A DNA stretch of 33,719 bases from Candidatus Rifleibacteriota bacterium (GTDB taxonomy: Bacteria > Riflebacteria > Ozemobacteria > Ozemobacterales > Ozemobacteraceae): positions 1 through 33,719 of the forward strand of contig JAKJFO010000023.1 of NCBI GenBank assembly GCA_022704885.1. Direction: 5' to 3'. The translations under genes and the position numbers were made by a program. The first letter of the stretch is position 1. Every line of letters starts with the position of its first letter. Below the pieces are notes generated by a model, which saw only the letters and a program-made list of their open reading frames with translations, was not told where the DNA came from and did not search any database. This document shows, in pieces, positions 9,214 to 17,241 of the stretch.

Positions 9214-9242
9214 ATATTACCACACATTGTGATTTTCATCAG
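9214..9242 (-). promoter_or_regulatory. possible promoter of the FemAB-type gene
   Basis: Minus-strand CTGATG (9242-9237) and TAATAT (9219-9214) are separated by 17 bases and lie 30 bases before the GTG start. The -35 box is a weak match. The site would be back-to-back with the rfbB promoter at 9281-9309. Confidence 0.35.
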
Positions 9243-9280
9243 CATTCCTGGCCGCAAAACCTGATGAACGTGTACAGCAA

Positions 9281-9309
9281 TTGCCTTGCGGTCGGGGCTG
9301 TGGTATATA
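9281..9309 (+). promoter_or_regulatory. probable promoter of rfbB
   Basis: TTGCCT (9281-9286) and TATATA (9304-9309) are 17 bases apart and lie 38 bases upstream of the rfbB start codon. A GAGGAG ribosome binding site lies between them and the gene. Confidence 0.55.
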
Positions 9310-9347
9310 TGTGTCTGATAAAATCTGTGGAGGCTGAGGAGATAGCG

Positions 9348-10394
9348 ATGAAGATAATTGTTACCGGTGGTGCTGGTTTTATTGGTTCAGCTGTGATCAG
9401 GCATCTGATCAAGAATACCGATCATCATGTCGTTAATCTCGACAAGCTGACCTATGCCGGCAATCTCGAATCATTGCGTGAAATCAGCGATTCATCGCGC
9501 TACTGCTTCGAACAGCTCGATATCTGCGATCGTGAGGCGGTCGAGCAGGTATTCAAAAAACACAACCCCGACGCTATCATGCATCTTGCCGCCGAATCAC
9601 ACGTCGATCGCTCGATCGACGGGCCGGCCACCTTTATTCAGACGAATATTATCGGTACTTATACCCTGCTTGAAGCTGCCCGGGCGCAAGCACGCGAAAA
9701 GCCGGATTTTCGTTTCCATCACGTCAGCACCGATGAAGTATATGGTGATCTGGAGCTTGACGACAGTCTGTTCACCGAAGAAACTCCTTATGACCCAAGT
9801 TCGCCTTATTCGGCCAGCAAAGCTTCTTCCGATCATCTGGTCAGAGCATGGCAGCGCACTTACGGGCTCAAGGCACTGATCACCAACTGCTCGAACAATT
9901 ACGGGCCTTACCATTTCCCTGAAAAGCTGATCCCGCTGGTCATTCTCAATGCTCTCGAAGGCAAGTCGCTGCCGGTATACGGCAAGGGCGAGCAGATTCG
10001 CGACTGGCTCTACGTCGAAGACCACGCCCGCGCCCTGTGCACTGTGCTGCTCACCGGCAAACCCGGCGAAACCTATAATATCGGTGGTCACAACGAGCAG
10101 AAGAATATCGATGTGGTCAGGGGAATCTGTGGCATTCTCGACGAGCTCGCGCCGGCGAAAGGCTCGATCAAATCATATTCTGAACTGATAGCCTTCGTCG
10201 CCGACCGTCCCGGTCATGATCTGCGTTATGCCATAGATGCCGGCAAGATCGAACGCGAACTCGGCTGGAAGCCGGCCGAAACTTTCGCAACCGGCCTGCG
10301 CAAAACCGTGCAGTGGTATCTCGATAACAAATGGTGGTGGGAACCACTGCGCGAAAAATACCAGCGCCAGCGCCTCGGCCTCGCCGCAAAGTAA
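9348..10394 (+). CDS. rfbB: dTDP-glucose 4,6-dehydratase
   Basis: The enzyme converts dTDP-glucose to dTDP-4-keto-6-deoxyglucose, the branch point to rhamnose and other deoxysugars. The 348-residue protein starts with the NAD-binding TGGAGFIG (6-13) and has DKLTYAGN, which is typical of RfbB. It also carries the catalytic STDEVYGDL block (about 125-133) and YSASK (Tyr near 154). It is a member of the extended short-chain dehydrogenases. The start at 9348 is set by GAGGAG about 7 bases upstream and by the family N-terminus; the open frame upstream is non-coding. rfbA, rfbC and rfbD are not in the window, so the final sugar cannot be named. It converges on galE across a bidirectional terminator. 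Confidence 0.95.
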   Translation: MKIIVTGGAGFIGSAVIRHLIKNTDHHVVNLDKLTYAGNLESLREISDSSRYCFEQLDICDREAVEQVFKKHNPDAIMHLAAESHVDRSIDGPATFIQTNIIGTYTLLEAARAQAREKPDFRFHHVSTDEVYGDLELDDSLFTEETPYDPSSPYSASKASSDHLVRAWQRTYGLKALITNCSNNYGPYHFPEKLIPLVILNALEGKSLPVYGKGEQIRDWLYVEDHARALCTVLLTGKPGETYNIGGHNEQKNIDVVRGICGILDELAPAKGSIKSYSELIAFVADRPGHDLRYAIDAGKIERELGWKPAETFATGLRKTVQWYLDNKWWWEPLREKYQRQRLGLAAK

Positions 10395-10408
10395 GCCGGA
10401 AGAAGGAG

Positions 10409-10536
10409 TCTCGCACTAAGCCACAAAGCCACTAAGGCCATTTCCGAAGAGTAATCTGGAGATGGTCGTAAAAAAAAGCCAGACGACCTGATCGGGTTTC
10501 TGGCTTTCTTTGTGTCTTCGCGTCTTTGTGCGAGAT
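10409..10536. repeat. inverted pair of ACAAAG-type intergenic repeats around a terminator
   Basis: The left arm (10409-10438) and the reverse complement of the right arm (10508-10536) both read as a degenerate TCTCGCACNAAGNCNCNAAG string. They could pair into a long imperfect stem around the terminator at 10471-10510. Related single or paired copies occur at 15058-15089, 15481-15512, 21235-21266 and 28258-28301. Confidence 0.65.
10471..10510. terminator. bidirectional terminator between rfbB and galE
   Basis: AAAGCCAGA (10475-10483) pairs perfectly with TCTGGCTTT (10499-10507) around a 15-base loop. A run of A before it and TTTCTTT after it make it usable from both strands. It sits between two convergent genes, where it can end both transcripts. 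Confidence 0.75.
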
Positions 10537-10541
10537 CGTTA

Positions 10542-11558
10542 TTATTTTTTGGCCAGGGTGGCGGCGTATTTCTGCCAGCGCCAGGAATCGGCGCACATCT
10601 GCTCGATGCCACGTTCGGCGCGCCAGTCAAGCTCACGGTTTGCTTTGGCGGGATCGGCAAAGGTGCGCGCAATATCGCCGGCGCGGCGCGGCGTGATTTT
10701 GTAAGGCACAGGCTTGCCACTGGCTTTTTCAAAGGCCTTGACGACGTCGAGAACGCTGTAACCGCAGCCGGTGCCGAGGTTGTAAACTTCGAGACCTGGC
10801 TTCTGCGTCATTTTTTCGAGGGCTTTGACATGGCCGTCGGCGAGATCGACGACATGAATGTAATCGCGGATGCCAGTACCGTCAGGAGTCGGGTAGTCGT
10901 TGCCGAAAACGTTCAGATGCGGGCGCTGGCCAATGGCGACCTGAGTGATATAGGGCATCAGATTGTTGGGTATGCCGTTGGGATCTTCGCCGATCAGACC
11001 GCTGGCATGGGCCCCGACCGGGTTGAAGTAGCGCAGAAGCCTGATGTTCCAGGTCGGCACAGCTGCGTGCAGGTCGGTCAGGATCTGCTCGATGATATGC
11101 TTTGAACGACCATAGGGGTTGGTCGTGGCGCCGGTCGGAAAGTCTTCGCGAATCGGCACTTCATGCGGGTCTCCGTAAACGGTGCATGAAGAGCTGAAGA
11201 CCATGTTGCGCACCTGCGCTGCTTCCATGGCCTGGCAAAGGCTGATTGTGCCGGCGACGTTGTTGTGATAATAGAACAGTGGCTTTTCAACCGATTCGCC
11301 GACAGCCTTGAGACCAGCAAAATGCACGACCGCGTCAATCTTTTGCTCTCTGAAGATGCGCGCCAGCAGGTCGCCATCGAGGATGTCGCCGCGGTAGAAA
11401 ACCGGGCGTTGCCCGGTTATCTGCGCTATGCGATCGAGAACATCTTCGCGGGAATTGTAGAGATTGTCGATAATTACGGCTTCATGACCGGCAGCCATCA
11501 GCTGAACGCAGGTGTGGCTGCCGATATAGCCGGTTCCGCCGGTCAGCAGGGCTCGCAT
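10542..11558 (-). CDS. galE: UDP-glucose 4-epimerase
   Basis: GalE interconverts UDP-glucose and UDP-galactose using tightly bound NAD, supplying galactose for glycans and serving galactose catabolism. The 338-residue length matches the bacterial enzyme. Visible motifs are TGGTGYIGSH (6-15), DNLYNS, the catalytic SSSCTVYGDP (Ser near 123) and YGRSK (Tyr near 148). A DGTGIRDYIHVVDLADGH block, diagnostic of GalE, is also present. Its ATG shares a base with the TGA of the upstream ygfK gene (TGATG), so it is translationally coupled to that gene and probably transcribed from the ygfK promoter. Some relatives also epimerise N-acetylated sugars, which cannot be decided here. Confidence 0.95.
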   Translation of the reverse strand: MRALLTGGTGYIGSHTCVQLMAAGHEAVIIDNLYNSREDVLDRIAQITGQRPVFYRGDILDGDLLARIFREQKIDAVVHFAGLKAVGESVEKPLFYYHNNVAGTISLCQAMEAAQVRNMVFSSSCTVYGDPHEVPIREDFPTGATTNPYGRSKHIIEQILTDLHAAVPTWNIRLLRYFNPVGAHASGLIGEDPNGIPNNLMPYITQVAIGQRPHLNVFGNDYPTPDGTGIRDYIHVVDLADGHVKALEKMTQKPGLEVYNLGTGCGYSVLDVVKAFEKASGKPVPYKITPRRAGDIARTFADPAKANRELDWRAERGIEQMCADSWRWQKYAATLAKK

Positions 11559-14500
11559 CAGTAATTGAACCCTTCTGCTTTCAGCGAAGTATAAAGAATG
11601 GCCATCTTGAGCGCCTGCTCGAACGAGTATTCACGCGGTTTGTCGCCGCGCGGTTCGACCGCGACCACTTCGAAGGTGTCTTTCTTCATGCGGGCGTGCA
11701 TGGCGCCGTCATGGAAATGCAGCATGTCGTCTTTTTCTTCGAGCATGCTCTCATGGCCATCGACGCGGGCTTTGATAACCTTGCCGACGAGGCGGTAGCC
11801 GTTCTGCTCGTGTTTGAAGCTCTGGTCGGTCAGGTAGAATTTGGGTTTGTCCTTGTACGGATCGCCGGCTGACGGGCAGAAGGTTGTGCAGTTGCCGCAT
11901 TCGTTGCAGAAGTCGCCGATGTTGATGACCTGCACATCCTGAGTCAGGCGCAATGTCTTTTCGTGTTCGATCTTGTATTTGCCCTTCTTGCCGACAGCCT
12001 TCTGAACCATGTAATCACCGGGTTTGATGAAGTAGCTGCGGTTGGCGCGGTTCGGGCAGACGCTGACGCAGACGCTGCAGATGTCGTTGCAGTAGAGGCA
12101 GCGTTCGGCTTCGCGTCTGGCCTCTTCTTCGCTCAGTTCGCGAATGACTGTGGCAAAACCCTTGCGCATGCCAAGGTCGATTTCAGGCAGCTTCATGCCT
12201 TTGACTCTTTGCGCATTGCGCACCTGGAACTGCTGGGGTGTCAGGCCCTTCTTGATGCGGGAAGGTGCGATGTCGAGGCTTTTGCCAGCCTGGGCGACGA
12301 TGTTGGCGGCGGCTTTCTGGCCGTCACCTACAGCTTTGACGATGGTTGACGCGCCGCGCACCGCGTCGCCGCCGGCGAACACGTTGGCAAGCTTTGTCAA
12401 GCCGGTGACTGGGTCGATGACGAAGTCGGCGGCATCGATGAAGTCGAGCTGAACATCCTGGCCGATGGCTTCGATGACGGTATCGCAGGTTACATCGACG
12501 ATGGCGCCGTTGATGGGCACCGGCCGGCGGCGTCCACTGCTATCTTTGTCGCCGAGTTTCATTTTCTGGCACTTGAGCCCGGCGACGCGGCCGGCCTGAA
12601 TGACGACTTCGAGCGGCTGGTGCAGCTCAAGAATCTCAATGCCTTCATCGAGCAGAGCCTTGATTTCTTCAGCGTCGGCGGGCATTTCGGAGCGGGTGCG
12701 CCGGTAAACAACGCGAACGCGGCCCTTGCCTTCGACGAGGCGCAGCGCGGTGCGGGCCGCATCCATGGCTGAGTTGCCGCCGCCGATGATAACGACGTCA
12801 GGCCCGATTTCCACTTTTTTACCGCGGCGGACATCAGACAGGAATACGAGTTGATCGATAACTCCCCTGGTGTCTTCACCCGGAATGCCCATGAGCTTGG
12901 CTCTCTGAGCACCGATAGCGATATAAACGTAGTCATACTCTTTGCGCAGCTGTTCGAAGCGCGCTTTGTCGATTTTCTGCTCGTAGCTGATCTTGACGCC
13001 GAGATTTTTGATGTATTCAATGTCTTTTTCGATGGCTTCAGCTGTAAGTCTAAAGCTCGGAATTGCATCAGAAACCATGCCGCCGGCAAAGGCGCGGGTT
13101 TCGAACATTTCGACGGCAAAGCCATCGAGTGCCAGGAAGTAGGCGCATGACAGGCCGCTCGGGCCGGCACCGATTATCGCCACTTTTTTCCCGTTCGGTT
13201 TTTCGGGAGTGAGATTCGGACGATTATTGAACTTTGCTGCGACGAAACGCTTGATTTCGCGGATCAACAGAGAGCTGTCGTAGTTCGAGCGCGTGCAGCG
13301 ATGCTGGCACTGGTGATCGCAGACCATGCCGAGTACATTGGGCATCGGATTGTTGCGCATGATGACTTCGTAGGCCTTTTTGTAGTCGCCCTGTGCGGTG
13401 TAATACATGTAGGAAGGCACATCCTGACCGGCGGGGCAGGTATGAATACATGGCGCATGCACGCAGTCGAATGCGGTGAGCTTGCGGTCGGTCTTGACCG
13501 AATCGCCGGTCTTGCTGTCCTTGTGGTAGGCAGGGTTGTTGACGGCGGCACCGGCATAGCGGCGCAGGTTGATGAGCGCGGCTTTGTGCGTCTTTTTGCA
13601 GCTGCAGCCGGCGAAATTCAGGATAAATTCGTCGATGTTGCCGGCATTCTCGGCCTTCATCACCTGGTCGAGTTCCTGCAGATACTGGAGCTGGCGTCCG
13701 TAGCCGCCCGGTTTGAGCACATCGGAGCAGACTGTGATCGGCTTGATGCCGGCAGCGATGATCTTGGGCAGGTTGAAACAGTCAGCGCCGGCGCTGAAGC
13801 TGATGTCGAGCATGCCGTCGAATTCGTTCTGCAGCTTGGCAGCGACGTTGATGCTGATCGGGTGCAGGGCGCGTCCGCTCATGTACATCATTTTTTCGTT
13901 TGGCGGGAAAATCGTTTTGTGGTTGACGCTTTCGAGCGTATTGGTCAGCTTGAGGCCGAACTTTACGCCTTTTTCGGCGGCGGCGGCGCGCATGTTTTTG
14001 ATGATCTGCACGCCGTCTGCGTATTTGAGGTCGTGGCCGAAAGCCTCGTCAGGAACATTGGTCTCGAAGCCGAGGCGGTCGTTGAGTATGTGGCGCAGCT
14101 GCTCTGGCCCGAGCAGGGTCGGGTTCATCTTGATGGTGGTGTGGTAGCCGCGTTCTTTGACCAGATACATCGCGATTTTTTCGATTTCGTCGGGCGGGCA
14201 GCCGTGCATGGTCGACAAGGTTATGTTGTCGGAAAGCTGTGCCGGAATATCGATTTCGTCGATTTTCGGGTAAATCTTGCGTATTGCCTGCAGCTTTTCT
14301 TTGAGCTGGGCGCTGCTGTCGTTCATGCGTTCGAGGAAGGTCTGCACGTTCGACTTCAGGATTCCTTCGAGGTTGTAGCCGACGCTCATGTTGAAAATGA
14401 AGCCGCGGCCGCGTTCGCTGCTCCAGCCGAACTTGTGGCGCAGCAGGTGAAGCATGATCCAGGCGTTGAGGTATTCGTCGAAACTGTCGTCGAGTCGCAA

Positions 14501-14842
14501 TTCCTGCGACCATTCGCAGTTGTAGCCTTCATCCTGAATGTCGATGCAGGGTTTGCTGACGTTGAGTTCGTCGAGCGTCTGCACGGTTTTGAGTTCGAGG
14601 TAGCGCGAGCCGCAAAGCCATGCTGCGATGAGGTTCTGCGCCATCTGGGTGTGCGGGCCGGCAGCGACACCGATCGGGGTTTCCATGAACTGGCCGTAGC
14701 GGTTCATGGTGAAGGGGTCGTTGGCGCGTGGGGTGAAGAACAGATCTTTATGGATGCCGAAAATCTGCTGGGTCTCGTCGTATTCTTTGAGGATCCAGGA
14801 GCACAGGTGCTCGATCGAGATGCGGCTGAATTCTTTAGACAT
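11558..14842 (-). CDS. ygfK: YgfK-type multi-domain FMN/FAD/iron-sulfur oxidoreductase
   Basis: This 1094-residue protein has the architecture of E. coli YgfK, annotated there as a putative selenate reductase subunit, and resembles a dihydropyrimidine dehydrogenase or glutamate-synthase-like electron-transfer protein. Domains in order: an N-terminal TIM-barrel-like part (about 1-440); a helical iron-sulfur domain with CVHAPCIHTCP and CDHQCQHRC (about 450-545); an FAD site GAGPSGLS (near 555); and an NAD(P)H site IIGGGNSAMDAA (near 685). At the C-terminus is a cysteine-rich region (CLYCNDICSVCVSVCP near 915 and CNECGNCTTFCP near 980). The start is supported by AAAGGAG about 8 bases upstream and a promoter at 14886-14915. 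In E. coli and clostridia the gene sits with purine-degradation and molybdenum hydroxylase genes; none are here. Its only partner is galE, coupled at TGATG. The substrate is not known. Confidence 0.9.
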   Translation of the reverse strand: MSKEFSRISIEHLCSWILKEYDETQQIFGIHKDLFFTPRANDPFTMNRYGQFMETPIGVAAGPHTQMAQNLIAAWLCGSRYLELKTVQTLDELNVSKPCIDIQDEGYNCEWSQELRLDDSFDEYLNAWIMLHLLRHKFGWSSERGRGFIFNMSVGYNLEGILKSNVQTFLERMNDSSAQLKEKLQAIRKIYPKIDEIDIPAQLSDNITLSTMHGCPPDEIEKIAMYLVKERGYHTTIKMNPTLLGPEQLRHILNDRLGFETNVPDEAFGHDLKYADGVQIIKNMRAAAAEKGVKFGLKLTNTLESVNHKTIFPPNEKMMYMSGRALHPISINVAAKLQNEFDGMLDISFSAGADCFNLPKIIAAGIKPITVCSDVLKPGGYGRQLQYLQELDQVMKAENAGNIDEFILNFAGCSCKKTHKAALINLRRYAGAAVNNPAYHKDSKTGDSVKTDRKLTAFDCVHAPCIHTCPAGQDVPSYMYYTAQGDYKKAYEVIMRNNPMPNVLGMVCDHQCQHRCTRSNYDSSLLIREIKRFVAAKFNNRPNLTPEKPNGKKVAIIGAGPSGLSCAYFLALDGFAVEMFETRAFAGGMVSDAIPSFRLTAEAIEKDIEYIKNLGVKISYEQKIDKARFEQLRKEYDYVYIAIGAQRAKLMGIPGEDTRGVIDQLVFLSDVRRGKKVEIGPDVVIIGGGNSAMDAARTALRLVEGKGRVRVVYRRTRSEMPADAEEIKALLDEGIEILELHQPLEVVIQAGRVAGLKCQKMKLGDKDSSGRRRPVPINGAIVDVTCDTVIEAIGQDVQLDFIDAADFVIDPVTGLTKLANVFAGGDAVRGASTIVKAVGDGQKAAANIVAQAGKSLDIAPSRIKKGLTPQQFQVRNAQRVKGMKLPEIDLGMRKGFATVIRELSEEEARREAERCLYCNDICSVCVSVCPNRANRSYFIKPGDYMVQKAVGKKGKYKIEHEKTLRLTQDVQVINIGDFCNECGNCTTFCPSAGDPYKDKPKFYLTDQSFKHEQNGYRLVGKVIKARVDGHESMLEEKDDMLHFHDGAMHARMKKDTFEVVAVEPRGDKPREYSFEQALKMAILYTSLKAEGFNY

Positions 14843-14885
14843 GATAGTCTCCTTTCCTATGGGGGAGGCAAATTTCTTTCTGGCG

Positions 14886-14915
14886 ATTCTATCACAATCA
14901 GCAAAACCGCTGCAA
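14886..14915 (-). promoter_or_regulatory. probable promoter of ygfK-galE
   Basis: Minus-strand TTGCAG (14915-14910) and TAGAAT (14891-14886) are 18 bases apart, with a TG one base before the -10 box (extended -10). The predicted start is about 35-40 bases before the ygfK ATG. Confidence 0.55.
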
Positions 14916-14944
14916 TTTTATTGAAATTAGAATATTTATCCGCC

Positions 14945-15000
14945 GTCGCCCACAGGAGGTGGGCGATACTTGGGCGCATCAGGATAGAAGCGCCCGGGTG
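14945..15000 (-). repeat. two-hairpin structured repeat, copy 1
   Basis: Read on the minus strand, a first hairpin has stem GGGCGC/GCGCCC (14995-14990 with 14977-14972) and a 12-base loop containing TATCCTGAT. A second hairpin has stem CGCCCAC/GTGGGCG around the loop CTCCT (14965-14947). Related copies at 21359-21411 and 28321-28365 keep the loop and the overall order. At the first of these the stem sequences change while pairing is retained. Confidence 0.65.
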
Positions 15001-15520
15001 ATTTCGCAGATTGTCGCAGATTTTGAAGAGAGCAGCGGAGAGGAAACGGGGGAAGAGGCTCGCACAAAGGCACAAAGCCGCAGAGAAGATTTTTGAGCAG
15101 GTATCGACAGGGTCTAAAAGAACAAGAATTGCAGCTTTCAGGTCAGAAGAGAGTTATCCGTAGATTGCACCGAGTGCCGCAGATTTTTTTGGAGGCTTTG
15201 CTGTAAGGGGATTTGAGACGAGATCGGTAAGCTGGTGCTGTTAAGAGAGCTTTTGATTAAGATAAACCGCAGATTTCGCAGATTGTCGCAGATGTTTTTT
15301 CAGGTTGTGCTGCAAGCTGGTTTGAGGCGAGATCGGTAACTTGTGCTGTAAGAAAGCTTAAGATAAAAATTTCACGCTGAGTAGAAGGTGTTGCGATAAT
15401 CAGGTCTAAAGAAGCAAATCAAAAGCAAATCGGTGTAATCAGCGTAATCGGTGGATGCTCTTTCTTTCTGTTTTTTTTGTTCTCTTTGTGCCGCTGTAGC
15501 TTTGTGCGAGACTCTTGAGT
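15001..15520. other. gene-free stretch rich in degenerate CGCAGATT and ACAAAG repeats
   Basis: No convincing coding frame is present between the ygfK upstream region and the oxidoreductase gene. The stretch holds several CGCAGATT-type strings (15003-15024, 15157-15187, 15264-15293, and a variant at 15431-15456). Two ACAAAG-type arms in opposite orientation (15058-15089 and 15481-15512) could pair at long range. Two short blocks (near 15190-15240 and 15295-15350) resemble each other: both contain a TTTGAGNCGAGATCGGTAA string followed by a TGTAAGAAAGC-like or TGTTAAGAGAGC-like string, which indicates internal duplication. Confidence 0.6.
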
Positions 15521-17080
15521 TTAACCGAGCATTTTGTCGAGGGCGAGGATCAGTTCGTTGGTGTGCTGCAGGGCGGCATGGCTGTCGCCGTGCTGGCCGG
15601 CTACGATGGCGGCTGAGATGTTGCGGTACATTTCACGGTAGGCGTTCATGCGGTTGCCGGTGAAGCTTTTGCGCAGGCAGAGATCGTCTTCGAACTTGTA
15701 GATCGAGCCGTTGGTTACGCTGACGGTGCGGCTTTCGGCACGCATGACGACGTGATCCTGCACGCCGATGCGTGGGCTGCCAAGGTGGGTGAGATGCAGA
15801 CACAGGCAGGCGCCGTTGGCGAGTTCGACCTGGGCGATGCTGTCGCCGTTGGCGGCGCGGTCGGCCCGGTATCTGACCGGTTTGGCGTAATCATTCATGA
15901 AGAGAAAGTGGTCGAGCCAGTGGCAGCCGTTCGAGACAAGATGGCTGCGGGCTGCTGGCCAGTTATACCAGTGGTGCGGCGGCAGTGCGACTTCGTAGAC
16001 GTCGCTGGTGATATGAATCGGTTCCCCGGTTGCAACGTCGAGGTCGCGGCGTGCTTCGACGAAGAGCGGGTTGTGGCGCATGTGGTAGCAGCTGAAGAGG
16101 CGGCCGGGCGAGCGTCGGTCGAGTTCGAGCAGGCGTTCGAGCTGTTTTTCGGTGGTTACCACAGGTTTCTCGACGACGGCGATACCGCCAGACTCGATAG
16201 CGCAGGCGGCCAGATCGGCGTGCGTGTGGTGATAGCCGGCAGCGAAAAAGACTTTGCAGTCTGTGTCAGAAGCGAATTCACTGCTGGTAATCATGCGGGC
16301 CTGGTAGTCAGCCGGATTGCCGATTTGAGTCGGGTCGATTTCGTGGATTTCGCAGATCTGAACGCGCGGGTCGAGGTTGGGCAGAAGCTGGGATTTGGCG
16401 TAGTTTCCGAGCCCATAAAGGGCGGCGGGAATATTGCCGGGTGTCGGTTGCACCGGTTCGCGGTCGGTCTCTCTGACGCTGCTGCGCGGCGTGCAGCGCA
16501 ACAGGGTCGGCTTGAGCGCAAGGTGGCGCCAGTGTTTTTCCGCACCGGCAAGGCATTCGGCCAGACGACTGGCATCTGGTATGAATCCTGATTCCGGGTG
16601 CCAGCCGGCGAGTTCAGGCAGGATCAGATCTGATTCGGTGCGAGTCTGCGAATAATGCTGAACGCCGTCGATATGGGCGTATTGCAGATAGAGAGCCTCG
16701 TCGATGCGTCGCACCAGCAGGGGCGGCAGCACAATGCGTTCGCAGGCGGCCGGGTGCAGCGGAGCGACGAAGACGACGTAGTCGTCGCTGGCAAAATCGC
16801 TGACGTCACGTGTTTGCAGGACGCGGCCGATGCCGATGGAGTAGAATTTCTGGTTGCGCCCCTTCTCGGCAAGACGCGAGCGGGCTTTCAGGTAAACCGA
16901 GCGCCAGCCGAGTTCGCGAATATATTCGCCGAGCATGCGCAGGTTGAATTTGCGCTCAAAGTAGACGCCTTTCGCTTCGGCGAGGTTGAGCCAGGCCACG
17001 GTTTCGATGCGCAGAGAGCCTGCAGTCAGGTGATAGTCGAGATAATGGTCGCGCCATTTGCCGCCGCAGAGAATGTGCAT
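15521..17080 (-). CDS. Gfo/Idh/MocA-family oxidoreductase with a long N-terminal extension
   Basis: The C-terminal 300 residues are a Gfo/Idh/MocA-type NAD(P)-dependent sugar dehydrogenase. They contain a Rossmann motif YGLGNYAKSQLLPNL (near 218-232), the conserved VVEKPVVTT loop (near 303-311) and a catalytic-region NGCHWLDH (His near 400). Before it lies an extension of about 205 residues that I do not recognise; it has no zinc-dehydrogenase signature that I can see. The family average is about 340-400 residues, so 519 is long. Two-domain relatives with a dehydrogenase-like N-terminus are common in polysaccharide clusters, which fits the divergent LegC-type aminotransferase next door (start 162 bases away). 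Together they could oxidise and aminate a nucleotide sugar; this is inferred from neighbourhood. Start at 17080 follows a GGGAAATAGC ribosome binding site. Confidence 0.8.
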   Translation of the reverse strand: MHILCGGKWRDHYLDYHLTAGSLRIETVAWLNLAEAKGVYFERKFNLRMLGEYIRELGWRSVYLKARSRLAEKGRNQKFYSIGIGRVLQTRDVSDFASDDYVVFVAPLHPAACERIVLPPLLVRRIDEALYLQYAHIDGVQHYSQTRTESDLILPELAGWHPESGFIPDASRLAECLAGAEKHWRHLALKPTLLRCTPRSSVRETDREPVQPTPGNIPAALYGLGNYAKSQLLPNLDPRVQICEIHEIDPTQIGNPADYQARMITSSEFASDTDCKVFFAAGYHHTHADLAACAIESGGIAVVEKPVVTTEKQLERLLELDRRSPGRLFSCYHMRHNPLFVEARRDLDVATGEPIHITSDVYEVALPPHHWYNWPAARSHLVSNGCHWLDHFLFMNDYAKPVRYRADRAANGDSIAQVELANGACLCLHLTHLGSPRIGVQDHVVMRAESRTVSVTNGSIYKFEDDLCLRKSFTGNRMNAYREMYRNISAAIVAGQHGDSHAALQHTNELILALDKMLG

Positions 17081-17241
17081 TGCTATTTCCCGTTGTTTGA
17101 TATCGCAGCAAATTTTAACTCATTCAGACTCATATTAAAAGCCGTATTGTTATGTTCGGGATGATGGCTGGTGATAGCGGTTCTGGCTATGGTAAACAAA
17201 TCGGCAGGGGTTGCCGATAGGAGAGGGGATTGGGGGTAATT

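Noticed and set aside
13301..15001. A 566-codon plus-strand open frame
   Set aside because: It is antisense to ygfK, has no recognisable motifs and no ribosome binding site that fits; a shadow of strong codon bias.
17081..17241. Promoters in the divergent gap between the oxidoreductase and LegC-type genes
   Set aside because: AT-rich strings such as TAAAAT occur, but no -35/-10 pair has acceptable sequence and spacing on either strand.
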